Made by a program: the position numbers and the translations under genes | Source: Methylobacterium sp. E-005 | GTDB lineage: Bacteria; Pseudomonadota; Alphaproteobacteria; Rhizobiales; Beijerinckiaceae | DNA: 64,000 bases | Direction of reading: 5' to 3' | NCBI RefSeq assembly: GCF_022829725.1 | Contig: NZ_JAKSYG010000238.1 | Location: 62,001-126,000 of the forward strand | The notes under the pieces: model-generated | The model's database searches: none | Told to the model about the DNA's origin: nothing | Seen by the model: only the letters and a program-made list of their open reading frames with translations | Shown here: one piece after another, positions 33,185 through 41,954 of the stretch | Position numbering within the stretch: the first letter of the stretch is position 1 | Layout: every line of letters starts with the position of its first letter

Positions 33185-35225
33185 CGGCCAGCATTCGGCG
33201 GAAGTGCGAGACCCCCTCGATGATCCCCCGGGCATGGGTCCGGCGGGCCACGTAGGAATGCTGAAGGGCGGCGTTGCTCGCCAGATCGTCGGAGTAGTTG
33301 GCGACGATGATCGCCTGCACCCGGGCGCCCAGCATCTCGATGTCGTTGCCGGAATCGCCCGCCACGAACACCGCATGCTCCGGCAGGGCGTAGAGGGCCC
33401 GAACGTGATCGACCGCGGTGCCCTTCGAGGCCGCCGCCGGCAGGACGTCGAGGTAGCGGCCGTGGCTGTGGATCACGCGGGCGGCGAGTCCGGCCTGGGC
33501 CAAGCACGCGCGGACGGACCGGGCGACGGCAGCGTCGGCGAAGTAGCTCAGCTTCAGGGCACGCTGCTCCAGCGGACCCTGGGGTACGAGCCCGGCGAGC
33601 CCGGCCAGGGTCGCCTGCACCGCGGCCCGGTCCCAGCCGGTGGCGATGATCCGGCTCCAGGCGGTGTCCGCCGTGTAGGTCACGCCGTTGGTGTCGAGAT
33701 GGTAGATCTCGGAGCCGACCGAGGTGATCATCACCTGGGGCCTGGGGCTGTCCTGCTGCTCCAGCACCGCCATGGCGCTGTGGAAGGACCGGCCGGTGGC
33801 GACGCCGAACGCCAGCCCCGCCTGCCGGCTGCGCCACCGGCGGAAAATGCCCATCGCCGCATCGCAGCCGACCAGCGTGTTGTCGATGTCGCAGACGAGC
33901 AATTGCCGGGGCGCCGGGGCGGGCGGTTCCGCGTCCAGCAGCGCGCGCAGCAGGACGTGATAGCGCGCGGCGTGCCGGTCCCAGTCATAGGCCGCCGCCG
34001 CCCGGGCGCCCCCGGCCACGCAGCGGGCGTAGAGGGCCGGATCGCCCAGGATCCGCAGGCAGGCCTCGGCGATCGCTTCCGGCACGCGGGGATCGACCAG
34101 GAGGCCGTTGCCGCAGGTCTCGACGATGTCGTTGGGGCCGCCGCTGTCGGTGGCGACCAGCGGCAGTCCGGCGGCCGAGGCCTCCAGCAGCGTCAGGCCG
34201 AAGGGTTCGTTGAGAGCCGGGTTGACGAACAGGCCGCCCCGGGCCCGGGCATGGGCGTAGATCGCCGGCACGTCCTCCGGACGGTGCGTCTTCGGGTAGG
34301 CGACGCGCCCGTAGAGGTCGTAGCGGTCGATCAGGACGAGGAGGTCGCGCATGGTCGCCGCCATGTCGCCGTCGAGGGTGTCGATGTCGTCGCGGGTGCC
34401 GGCGACGATCACGAGATTGGCGCAGGCCTGGAGCGCGCGGTTCTCGCCATAGGCACGCACCAGCGCGGCGAGGTTCTTGCGCGCCACCGGACGGGCAAGC
34501 GCCAGGATCGCCGGCCTGTCCGGATCGTCCAGGAAGCGGTCGATCGCGGCGTCGACCCGGGGATGGCGGTGGGCGGCGGCGAAGCGGGCGAGGTCGCTGC
34601 CCGGGGGCAGGACGCGGACGCGGCCGGGATCGTAGGCGGCGTAGCCGGCATATTGCACCTCAGCCTCGTCCCGCGATGAGGCGATGACGAGATGGGCCCG
34701 CGCGAGGGCCTCCTCCTCGGCGGCGATCCGGTGGGCGAGATCGGGGCGGATAGGGGAGGCGCCCAGCATCCGCGCCTTGACCCGACCGAGCGAATGGGCC
34801 GTGAACACGAACGGGATGCCGAGGCGATCCTCCACCAGGGCCGCTACCGTCGCCGCATCCGCGTAATGCGCGTGGATCACATCCGGCGCCCGATCCTGCG
34901 CGGCGATCCAGGCAATGAGATTCTCGGCAAAGGACGCGACTTCGGCGTGCATTGCCTCCTTAACGCGATAATCCGCAGACGCGCTCGCGAGCCGCACGAG
35001 CGTGACCTTGTCGGCGATCGGCTCTTCGGGCACGGCGTAGGCGGCGCCGAGGGGGCCGTGGAACAGGCGGGTCGCCACCACGATCCGCTTGACGTCGCGG
35101 TCCTGCGCCGAGGCCGCGACCAGATCGAGCAGATAGCGGATATGGCCGCCGGTATCGGCCGTGAGCCCATAGACGACGCCGTCGCCGCGCAGGCAGCCCT
35201 GCAGGGCGATATGCAGAACAAACAT
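33174..35225 (-). CDS. Sucrose-phosphate-synthase-type glycosyltransferase fused to HAD phosphatase
   Basis: 683 residues. The GT4 part (about 1-430) begins VLHIALQGCLRGDG and has the SPS signature TADTGGHIRYLLDLV, later ARPVARKNLAALVRAY and NPALNEPFGLTLLEA. The C-terminal HAD-IIB part (about 440-683) has the nucleophile motif CDIDNTLVG, FGVATGRS, LKLSYF and VAGDSGNDIEML, as in sucrose-phosphate phosphatase. The fusion would make a sugar phosphate disaccharide and remove its phosphate: sucrose, or mannosylfructose as in Agrobacterium MfpsA/MfppB. It heads the minus-strand operon. Which sugar is not decided by sequence reading. Confidence 0.85.
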   Translation of the reverse strand: MFVLHIALQGCLRGDGVVYGLTADTGGHIRYLLDLVAASAQDRDVKRIVVATRLFHGPLGAAYAVPEEPIADKVTLVRLASASADYRVKEAMHAEVASFAENLIAWIAAQDRAPDVIHAHYADAATVAALVEDRLGIPFVFTAHSLGRVKARMLGASPIRPDLAHRIAAEEEALARAHLVIASSRDEAEVQYAGYAAYDPGRVRVLPPGSDLARFAAAHRHPRVDAAIDRFLDDPDRPAILALARPVARKNLAALVRAYGENRALQACANLVIVAGTRDDIDTLDGDMAATMRDLLVLIDRYDLYGRVAYPKTHRPEDVPAIYAHARARGGLFVNPALNEPFGLTLLEASAAGLPLVATDSGGPNDIVETCGNGLLVDPRVPEAIAEACLRILGDPALYARCVAGGARAAAAYDWDRHAARYHVLLRALLDAEPPAPAPRQLLVCDIDNTLVGCDAAMGIFRRWRSRQAGLAFGVATGRSFHSAMAVLEQQDSPRPQVMITSVGSEIYHLDTNGVTYTADTAWSRIIATGWDRAAVQATLAGLAGLVPQGPLEQRALKLSYFADAAVARSVRACLAQAGLAARVIHSHGRYLDVLPAAASKGTAVDHVRALYALPEHAVFVAGDSGNDIEMLGARVQAIIVANYSDDLASNAALQHSYVARRTHARGIIEGVSHFRRMLADVG

Positions 35226-35261
35226 CAGGCGCAGGCTACGGACGTCGAGCGCCTGCGGGAT

Positions 35262-35309
35262 CTTAACTTATATAAATCCCTTGCCGCCCCTCGGCTTAAC
35301 ATATGTAAA
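35262..35309. promoter_or_regulatory. Two direct operator-like repeats in a divergent promoter region
   Basis: CTTAACTTATATAAA (35262-35276) and CTTAACATATGTAAA (35295-35309) match at 13 of 15 positions and lie 33 bp apart, about three helical turns, on the same face of the DNA. They occupy most of the 93-nt AT-rich gap between the divergent SPS-like and GT4 genes, so a single regulator could control both halves of the island. TATATAA and ACATATGT could also serve as -10 elements. Confidence 0.5.
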
Positions 35310-35318
35310 GAGGCTATC

Positions 35319-36359
35319 GTGCTCCGCGTTGCCCAGGTCGCGCCGAACATTTTTCCCGTCCCCCCGGATCATCATGGTGGCACCGAGCGGGTTGTGCACG
35401 ATCTCAGCACGGCGCTGCGAAGCTTGGGCGTGGAATTAACATTGTTTGCTCCCGCGGACAGTGCGACAGACTTGCCGCGCATCGGCGATTACCCGAGTCT
35501 CGCGGCTCTGGAGCGGCAATACGGGCGCGTCGCACCCGGGGTGCCAGCCGCCCTGGACGCCCTGCAGTTGGAGGCCCTGCGGCGGCGGCTCGACGATTTC
35601 GACATCGTGCATTGCCACGGTGAATTCGCCCATGCAGCGCTGCTCGGCACGCGTCGCCGACACAGCCTGACCACCATCCACTGGCGGGTCGACGAGCTCG
35701 ACCGGGCTTTGTTTTTTCGGGGTTTTCCGGACCTGCCGGTCGCAGCGATCTCGGCCGCGCAGGCTTCCGGCATCCCGGAGGCCAACCGCGCCGGCATCGT
35801 GCATCACGGCATCGACCGGGCGCGCTACGCGTACCGTGCCGTGCCGGACGACCATGTGGCGTTCGTGGGCCGCATGACCGACCAGAAGCGGCCTGACGTG
35901 GCAATCCGCGTTGCCCGCGCCGCCGGCTTGCCGATCCGGCTCGGCGGCACGATCGATGTCGGCAATCCGGATTACTTCGATCAGCGGGTGCGTCCGCTAC
36001 TCGGCACCGATGCGACCTATCTCGGCCCCGTCGACGATGCCCGGAAGGGCGAGCTCCTGGGCGGCGCCCGGGCGCTCCTGTTCCCGATCGACTGGCCCGA
36101 GCCCTTCGGGCTCGTGATGATCGAGGCGATGGCCTGCGGCACCCCGGTGATCGCGTGGGATCGCGGCTCGGTCCCCGAGATCGTCGAGGACGGTGTGACG
36201 GGCTTCATCGTCTGCACCGAGGCGGAGGCCGTCGCGGCCCTGGCCCGGATCGGCCGGCTCGATCGCGCTGGAATCCGCCGCCGGTTCGAGGAACGCTTCA
36301 CCGCCGAGCGCATGGCCCGGGACTATATCGCGCTCTACCAGCGCCTGCTTGCCGCCTGA
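35319..36359 (+). CDS. GT4-family glycosyltransferase
   Basis: 346 residues from GTG 35319, chosen because AAAGAGG sits 5 nt upstream and the protein opens LRVAQVAPNIFPVPPDHHGG, a classic GT4 start. Further motifs are FDIVHCHGEFAHAALL, HGIDRARYAYRAVPD, VAFVGRMTDQKRPDVAIRVA and donor-site WPEPFGLVMIEAMACGTPVI. Cytosolic, nucleotide-sugar dependent. It starts the plus-strand half of the island and overlaps the next GT4 gene by three bases. Confidence 0.9.
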   Translation: MLRVAQVAPNIFPVPPDHHGGTERVVHDLSTALRSLGVELTLFAPADSATDLPRIGDYPSLAALERQYGRVAPGVPAALDALQLEALRRRLDDFDIVHCHGEFAHAALLGTRRRHSLTTIHWRVDELDRALFFRGFPDLPVAAISAAQASGIPEANRAGIVHHGIDRARYAYRAVPDDHVAFVGRMTDQKRPDVAIRVARAAGLPIRLGGTIDVGNPDYFDQRVRPLLGTDATYLGPVDDARKGELLGGARALLFPIDWPEPFGLVMIEAMACGTPVIAWDRGSVPEIVEDGVTGFIVCTEAEAVAALARIGRLDRAGIRRRFEERFTAERMARDYIALYQRLLAA

Positions 36360-37543
36360 TGCGCACCGCACTCCTGGCCTGGGATTACCCGCCATCGCCG
36401 AGCGGGCTCTCGACCGCGGCCCGCGAGATCGCCGAGAGCCTCGCCGAAGCGGGCGCGGAGGTCACGGTCTTCACCCTGGACCGGACCGGACACGAACGGA
36501 TCGACGGCGTCGCCGTGTCGGGTCTCGCCCTGCCGCCCGGCAGACCCCTGGCACGCCTGCGCCTCTGGGGATCGGCCGGACATCTGGCTGCGCCGCTGGC
36601 ATTCCGGCGCGCCGTACGTGCCGCCCATGCCGCGGCGCCCTTCGACGTGCTCGAATCGACGAACTGGTACGCGCCGGCCGCCCTGCTCGCCGGCTTCCGC
36701 GACCTGCCCCTGGTGACGCGCAGCTCGACGCCGGCCACCTTCACCCGCGACCCGGCCGACAGCCCGCGGAACAGCCTCGACGGCTGGACGGCCGACCGCC
36801 TGGAACGCAGGCAGGTCCGGGCGAGCGCTGGCCTCATCGCCAACACCGCCGCCCACGGCGACGTGGTCGCCCGGACCTACGGACTCACCGGCCGGCAGCC
36901 CGCTGCGGTGATCGGGCTCAGCCTCCCACCCGCGCTCGCCGCGGCGGCCCGCGGCGCCGCCTACCCGGAGGCCGCGGAACCGGTGCGCCTGCTCTTCGTC
37001 GGGCGGGCGGAGGCACGCAAGGGGTTCGACGCGCTCCTCGCCGCAATCGTGCTCCTCGCCGCGGAGCGGGCAGCGGGGTACCTGCCGCCCTTCGAGCTCG
37101 ACCTCGTCGGCGTACCGCCGGGCGATCTGCCACCCGATCTGCCGGACGCCGCCCGGCGGCACATCCGCGCCCGCGGCCGGATCGACGGCCCGGGCCTGTC
37201 GGCGGCCTATGCCGAGGCCCACGCGGTGCTGGCGCCCTCACGCTACGAGAGCTTCGGCCTCGTCTATCAGGAAGCCCTGGCCTATGGCCGCCCGGTCGTC
37301 GCCTGCGCGGAGGATGCGAGCGCCCGCGCCTTCGTGGGCGCCGCCGGCGCCGGCCCCCTGGCCGCGGCCGCCACCGGGCCGGCCCTGGCTGACGCCCTGC
37401 GTCCGCTCCTCACCGATCCGGAGCTGCGCCGCGGGTACCGCGCCCGCGCCCTTGCGGCCTCCGGCCGCTTCGACCGAGTGAGCCTCGGGCACGAGACCCT
37501 GGCGCTCTACCGACGGGCGATCGCCGCGGCGCGGAGCGCCTGA
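36359..37543 (+). CDS. GT4-family glycosyltransferase
   Basis: 394 residues. GT-B fold with N-terminal DYPPSPSGLSTAAREIAESL, FDVLESTNWYAPAALL, and C-terminal LLFVGRAEARKGFDALLAA and APSRYESFGLVYQEALAYGR. The acceptor side is Ala/Arg-rich. The ATG overlaps the TGA of the preceding GT4 gene (TGATG), so both are translated together. It ends 24 nt before the stop of the convergent gene at 37568. Confidence 0.88.
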   Translation: MRTALLAWDYPPSPSGLSTAAREIAESLAEAGAEVTVFTLDRTGHERIDGVAVSGLALPPGRPLARLRLWGSAGHLAAPLAFRRAVRAAHAAAPFDVLESTNWYAPAALLAGFRDLPLVTRSSTPATFTRDPADSPRNSLDGWTADRLERRQVRASAGLIANTAAHGDVVARTYGLTGRQPAAVIGLSLPPALAAAARGAAYPEAAEPVRLLFVGRAEARKGFDALLAAIVLLAAERAAGYLPPFELDLVGVPPGDLPPDLPDAARRHIRARGRIDGPGLSAAYAEAHAVLAPSRYESFGLVYQEALAYGRPVVACAEDASARAFVGAAGAGPLAAAATGPALADALRPLLTDPELRRGYRARALAASGRFDRVSLGHETLALYRRAIAAARSA

Positions 37544-37567
37544 CCGCGGAGGAACGCACCGGATTCG

Positions 37568-38551
37568 TCAGTCGGCGTAGGGGCGTAGCAGCGCCATCGC
37601 TTCCTCCGGACGCCCCCGACCGGGATCCAGGGCTTCGTAGCGCTGCGACCGCGCCCGGACATGGGCCCCGCTCAGGCTGTGCTCGATGGCTCCATGGAGG
37701 GTGATGAAGCTGTCCGGCCATCCGCCATCGAGGACCGGCCGCTCGTGCACGCGGCCGGCGAAGCGCAGGCCCGTGCGGTTCAGCCGGTACTGGACATCCG
37801 GGAAAACGTCCGAGAGCACGCCGTCGACCCGGTTGGCCCGGGGGAGGCCGATCGAGACCACGCCCCCGGCCTCCGCAAGGGCGGCCAGGCCCGGCAGCAA
37901 GCGGGCGGTCGCCGGACCGAGCGCCTCGTCGGCGTCGAGTTGCAGCACCCAGCCGTGACGGGCGAGGGTCTGGAGGGCGTTGCGCTGCGCGGCAAAATCC
38001 CCGTCCAGGGGTCGCGCCGCGATGCGCACCGCGCCCTCCGCGAGGCCGGCGACCGGGCTCGGCACCGGGGCCATCACCGGCCCGTCGAGCAGGATCACGA
38101 CGTCATCCGTCCAGGCGGCCTGCGCCGGCAGGGCCGCGATCACCCGATCGCGGTCCTCGGGACGGCAGAGCAGGCCCAGCGAGACCCTGCATCCGCCGGT
38201 CGCGTCGAGGGCGAACAGGGCCGCCCTGGCCGCCCGGGTGCCGTGGGGGTGCCGGAGATCCGCGTGACCCGCCGCATCGAGGGGACGGGCGCCGAGGCCA
38301 TGCCGGGTGGCGGCGCAGCGCAGGGTGTAGAGATCGAGCCCGTAGGGTGCCTTCGGATCGGAGGCGAAGACGGGTTCCGACAGGCTGCGGGCGAGGTGAG
38401 CCCGGCACGCGCCCGGATCCGCCTCAGCCGCGAGCAGGACCCCGCAGGAGCCGCAGGCAACCGGGAAGGCACGGCGCTGCCCGCCCGGATAGACCAAGTG
38501 CCGGCCGCTCGGCGCAAGCATGTCGGCCGCGCAGACGAAACATCGGCGCAT
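37568..38551 (-). CDS. GT2-like glycosyltransferase with N-terminal Cys-rich motif
   Basis: 327 residues. The N-terminus has CFVCAADM and later CGSCGVLL, a four-Cys arrangement suggesting a small zinc-binding knuckle. The core is GT2-like: DDVVILLDG, LARHGWVLQLDADEALGPAT (DxD) and GFRFAG-type RLNRTGLRFAGRVHERPVLD. Such Glyco_tranf_2_3 proteins are glycosyltransferases of LPS or capsule type. ATG 38551 has GGAG 7 nt upstream; the ATG two codons earlier is too close to it. It is alone on the minus strand between the plus-strand GT genes. Confidence 0.75.
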   Translation of the reverse strand: MRRCFVCAADMLAPSGRHLVYPGGQRRAFPVACGSCGVLLAAEADPGACRAHLARSLSEPVFASDPKAPYGLDLYTLRCAATRHGLGARPLDAAGHADLRHPHGTRAARAALFALDATGGCRVSLGLLCRPEDRDRVIAALPAQAAWTDDVVILLDGPVMAPVPSPVAGLAEGAVRIAARPLDGDFAAQRNALQTLARHGWVLQLDADEALGPATARLLPGLAALAEAGGVVSIGLPRANRVDGVLSDVFPDVQYRLNRTGLRFAGRVHERPVLDGGWPDSFITLHGAIEHSLSGAHVRARSQRYEALDPGRGRPEEAMALLRPYAD

Positions 38552-38641
38552 GGTCATTCTCCGGCGGAAGCGGCTGGCGGAGGGCTGGCTGCACCGGCCG
38601 GGCGCCTTACCTCCGCTGATCCGCGAAACCCCCTGACGCAC

Positions 38642-39286
38642 ATGCCCCCCGACGTCGACCCCCTCTCCGCCGGAAGCGCCGGCCTGCCCGCCGAGGGGTC
38701 CCTCGCCATCGTGGGCAACGCCCCCGGGATCGGAGCGGCTGGCGCGGCCATCGATGCGGCCGACAGCGTGGTGCGGTTCAACAACGCGGCGGGCTTTGGC
38801 GGCGGCGCCGGACGCCGCGTGACGCATCTTGCCCTGGTCAACCGGGGCGGCCAGACGCGGGAATGGCTGGCGAACCCGACCTTCCTGAAGCGCCCGGTCG
38901 TCCGCGCGGCACAGGCCTTCATCCTGCCCTTCCCGACCCTGCCGGCGGCGCAGAACGTGCCCGAGCCGATCTGCTGGACGCGCGAAATGTTGGCCCTGCT
39001 GCAACCGCTGGGCCGCCCGATCCACCTCCTGTCCGACGCGCTGCATGCACGGGCGCATTCCGGGCTCGCTCCCTGGACGGCGGGGCCGCCGAACCCGAGC
39101 ACCGGTTTCCTGGTGACGTTGGCGCTGCTGCTCGACCGCGCGGCCCACGCACCGCCGGCACAGGCCTACGGGTTCGGTTTCGCAGGCTGGCCCGGCCATC
39201 CCTGGGCGGCCGAGCGGGCTTGGTTCACCGAAGCCGAGTCGGCCGGTCGCCTTCGCGTGCATCCGCCAATTCCGCAGGACCACTGA
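38642..39286 (+). CDS. GT29 (sialyltransferase)-like protein
   Basis: 214 residues. It opens with SLAIVGNAPGIGAAGAAIDA, then DSVVRFNNAAGFGGGAGRRVTH, a pattern typical of GT29-like proteins (glycine-asparagine loop, then acidic residues and FN). A later segment PSTGFLVTLALLL is also family-like. True GT29 enzymes transfer CMP-sialic acid; bacterial GT29-like proteins are often of unknown donor. No sialic-acid biosynthesis genes are in the window. It is divergent from the Cys-rich GT2-like gene and is followed after 4 nt by another glycosyltransferase. Confidence 0.65.
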   Translation: MPPDVDPLSAGSAGLPAEGSLAIVGNAPGIGAAGAAIDAADSVVRFNNAAGFGGGAGRRVTHLALVNRGGQTREWLANPTFLKRPVVRAAQAFILPFPTLPAAQNVPEPICWTREMLALLQPLGRPIHLLSDALHARAHSGLAPWTAGPPNPSTGFLVTLALLLDRAAHAPPAQAYGFGFAGWPGHPWAAERAWFTEAESAGRLRVHPPIPQDH

Positions 39287-39290
39287 CCTC

Positions 39291-39935
39291 ATGGCCACGC
39301 TGATCACGGTGCTGAAGGGCGGCGGGCGCTACGATGCGACCTGGGTCGCGCGTCTCGCGGCCGGGATCCGCCGTCATGCCCCGGCCTTCGAGCGCCTGCT
39401 CTGCCTCACGGATCTGCCCGTGTCCGTGCCGGGCGTGGAGACGGTGCCGCTTCGTCACGACTGGCCGATCTGGTGGTCCAAGATGGAGGCGTTCCGCCCC
39501 GGTCTCAGCACCGGTCCGACACTCCTGTGCGATCTCGACACCGTCCTGACCGGCCCGGCCGACGCCCTGGCCGAGCCGGGCCTCGCCGCGATGGAGGACT
39601 ATTTCCACGCGGGCCGCCTCTCCAGCGCGCTGCTGCGCTGGTCCGACGCGGGGCTTGCCGACCTCTACACGACCTTCGCGGCCGATCCGGAGCGCTGGAT
39701 GAAGCCGGGTTCTTGCGGCCCGGTGCCGAATGCCGTCCACGGCGATCAGGTGGTGATCGACCACCTCCTGCGCCGCAGCGGCCGATCCCCGGCCTTCCTT
39801 CAGCGGATCTACCCGGACCTGCTGGACTTTTACGACCCCCGGCGTGCCGCCCACGGCCCGGTGGTGATCTTCATCGGCGCATCGAAACCCGATACGGCGA
39901 CCGGTCCCGTTCATGCAGCCTGGCTTGGCCGTTGA
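39291..39935 (+). CDS. GT8-like glycosyltransferase
   Basis: 214 residues with the pattern WPIWWSKMEAFRPG followed by LLCDLDTVLTGPADAL, where DLD is the metal-binding DxD, and later NAVHGDQVVIDHLL. This is the layout of a small GT-A glycosyltransferase family. It follows the GT29-like gene by 4 nt and is the last gene of the island. Cytosolic, donor unknown. Confidence 0.72.
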   Translation: MATLITVLKGGGRYDATWVARLAAGIRRHAPAFERLLCLTDLPVSVPGVETVPLRHDWPIWWSKMEAFRPGLSTGPTLLCDLDTVLTGPADALAEPGLAAMEDYFHAGRLSSALLRWSDAGLADLYTTFAADPERWMKPGSCGPVPNAVHGDQVVIDHLLRRSGRSPAFLQRIYPDLLDFYDPRRAAHGPVVIFIGASKPDTATGPVHAAWLGR

Positions 39936-41076
39936 TCAGCCCGGAGCCGCGACCCGCGTCTGAGCCGAGCGGCGACGCAGCCACGATGAACCTGCTCGGA
40001 GGGCTCCACGAGGATGCACCGTCGCGAATCGATGAAGCCGGCCCCGAGCAAGGGGATCACCTTTTCGATTTCTCGACAATCAATCGACCCTGCTAAGATT
40101 CACCAATTCTTGAAAACATGGTCGATCTTTGAAAATCAAATCAACACGTTCACCGCACCAGCAGACGAAGAAACCACGAAATCAGCATGTTATTCTGACA
40201 GACTCGGGCCGACAGGCGTCGTGCCTGCCATCGGGGAGGGTCGGATCGCGGACGAAGGCGCGGGGCATGTCAGCCGACCACGCCCCCTTCCTGACGGATT
40301 CTCGACGCGCTCGCCATCGGCCCGTTCCTCGATCGGGCCGTTGATCGCACAGGCGGCGACGGAATCTTTGGTGACGAAGCGTGGGCGGCAGGGCAAGCCG
40401 AGGGCGGCCGGCACGGCGTGGATATTGTCGAAGCGGCCGGTGCAGGACACCGGCGCGAGCCATTCGGCCGCGACCACCTGCCAAATGATCCGCGCGCTCC
40501 TGGGGATCAGGCCGGGCCTTGGCCTGCGCAGTCGCCCCGTCGAGGCCAAGTTGTCGGGCGCGAAAGCCGGTGTCGTAATGGTCGCGCGCTCACGCTTGAA
40601 TCCCGAGCGCAGCGGCGCAGCGCGTCGTAGCCGCCTCTCCAGCCAAGTCCTCACAGCGTCTCGAAAATCCGGATCGAGGTCAGCGGCTCGCGCAGTGCCT
40701 GCGTTCGCAGCGGGGATCCAGGCAAGAACGTCCCGCCATGGTCCCGAGTTACAGTGCGGCTGTCCGGTGCAGCGCAAACGGACGGTGATCGCTTCTGATC
40801 AGATTTCCTCGCGCACGATGTCTCGGCAGACCACGTGCGCCCGGCAGACCTGCTCGAAGGGCTTCGGCTGCACGACAAGGAGGCCGCGAATCCAGCAACC
40901 GTTTGCACGACCAAGATCGCCCGTGCGACGAGTTCGCTAGCATCGCGGAGAGACCCCTGACTGCAGGTCTTCCCGAGGCAGGGCCATTCGGAAGGATGCT
41001 GTATAAAACCGCTGTGTGAGACGAGCGGTTACCACACCCTGTCGTCAGCCGGACCTGTTCAGATGATCGATGGAAA
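39936..41076. other. 1.1-kb low-coding region beside tRNA-Thr, possible decayed genes
   Basis: Base composition is uneven: about 40,030-40,200 is AT-richer (TCTTTGAAAATCAAATC and similar). Both strands carry open frames with Arg/Ser/Pro-rich products and no ribosome site. A minus-strand frame at 40190-40777 has protein-like pieces (FRDAVRTWLERRL and RFVTKDSVAACAINGPIEER) but other parts are not protein-like, as expected of a degraded gene. No insertion sequence ends or tRNA-derived repeat were found. Confidence 0.45.
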
Positions 41077-41151
41077 TGGTGCTGCGAGACAGGATTGAAC
41101 TGTCGACCTCTTCATTACCAATGAAGTGCTCTACCACTGAGCTACCGCAGC
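41077..41151 (-). tRNA. tRNA-Thr (GGT)
   Basis: Read on the minus strand the gene begins GCTGCGGTAGCTCAGTGGTA and ends with an encoded CCA. The acceptor stem pairs GCTGCGG with TCGCAGC (one G-U), the anticodon stem CTTCA/TGAAG encloses loop TTGGTAA with anticodon GGT at positions 34-36, and the T-arm is ACAG-TTCAATC-CTGT. Threonine ACC/ACU codons. Confidence 0.95.
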
Positions 41152-41245
41152 CGGTGTCCGGGGCGCCCCCGCAAGGGCGTGTCCGTCCGGTCGAGTGGGG
41201 CCATAACGGATCGCCGCCGCGTTGGCAACGCCGCATCCGGAGGTT

Positions 41246-41680
41246 TTACCAGCGGCAGGCGGTGCGGATCAGGGCGGCCAGCCCCGGCTCGGTGACCGCC
41301 TCGGCGGCCTCCGCGGGCGTGAACCAGCGCAGATCCCGCTGATTTTCCTCAGGAAAGTGCTTGAGCTGCTTGCGCACCTTGAGCGGGAAGACCTTGACCT
41401 GACACTGGACCGCGTCGAGGTTCTTCAGGCGCTTCTGATAGAGGTAGTGCCCGATCGGCCGCTTGCCGATCGCCCCACGCAGCCCGGCCTCCTCATAAGC
41501 CTCCCGGGCCGCAGCCTCGAACGGCTTGCGCCCCTTCATCGGCCAGCCTTTCGGGATCACCCAGCGCCGGCTCTCGCGCGACGTCACCAGCAGGACCTTC
41601 GGCTTCCCGTCCCGCCCGAACCGGAAGGGAAGGGCGCCGACCTGCCGCCGCGGTTCGCCGTCATCGTCAAGACTCGTCAC
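41246..41680 (-). CDS. NUDIX hydrolase
   Basis: 144 residues from GTG 41680. The NUDIX box reads WPMKGRKPFEAAAREAYEEA (G-x5-R in place of G-x5-E, then REAYEEAG), a variant common in small alphaproteobacterial NUDIX proteins resembling diadenosine/diphosphoinositol polyphosphate hydrolases; the metal-binding REx2EE part is intact. Substrate may be a dinucleoside polyphosphate or similar. The frame extends to 41845 but that part is not protein-like. Cytosolic and single-gene. Confidence 0.85.
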   Translation of the reverse strand: MTSLDDDGEPRRQVGALPFRFGRDGKPKVLLVTSRESRRWVIPKGWPMKGRKPFEAAAREAYEEAGLRGAIGKRPIGHYLYQKRLKNLDAVQCQVKVFPLKVRKQLKHFPEENQRDLRWFTPAEAAEAVTEPGLAALIRTACRW

Positions 41681-41954
41681 GGCCGCACACCGCGGTGCTG
41701 GACCGGATTCAGAGTCGGCCGAGCCGGCGGCCTGTCCGAAGCGGGCATCAGGAGGCGGATGATCGAGTCTCCGGGGTCGAGCGCGGCGCAACGCACGGCC
41801 CGGTGCGCTTTCTGCCGAATCGGCATCCGCTTCGGCAAAGAGCACCCCAAAGGCCTATTGACCAATGCTTGCGCGCCGGACACCCGGTCTGCAAGCCCTG
41901 ATACAAGACTTGCACCGCCAATCGACTGCTAAATCAAAGCCGGCCCGGGCGGAC

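Noticed and set aside
35319..36359. Longer start at 34692 for the GT4 gene
   Set aside because: The upstream part runs through the divergent SPS-like gene on the other strand; the GTG at 35319 has a ribosome site and the proper GT4 start.
40190..40777. Possible acyltransferase (PlsC-like) pseudogene from FVTKDSVA
   Set aside because: The resemblance is a few residues only; no HX4D motif or other acyltransferase block was found.
40014..40940. A 308-codon plus-strand open frame after the sugar island
   Set aside because: Ser/Arg/Pro-rich with no domain or ribosome site; treated as part of a decayed region instead.
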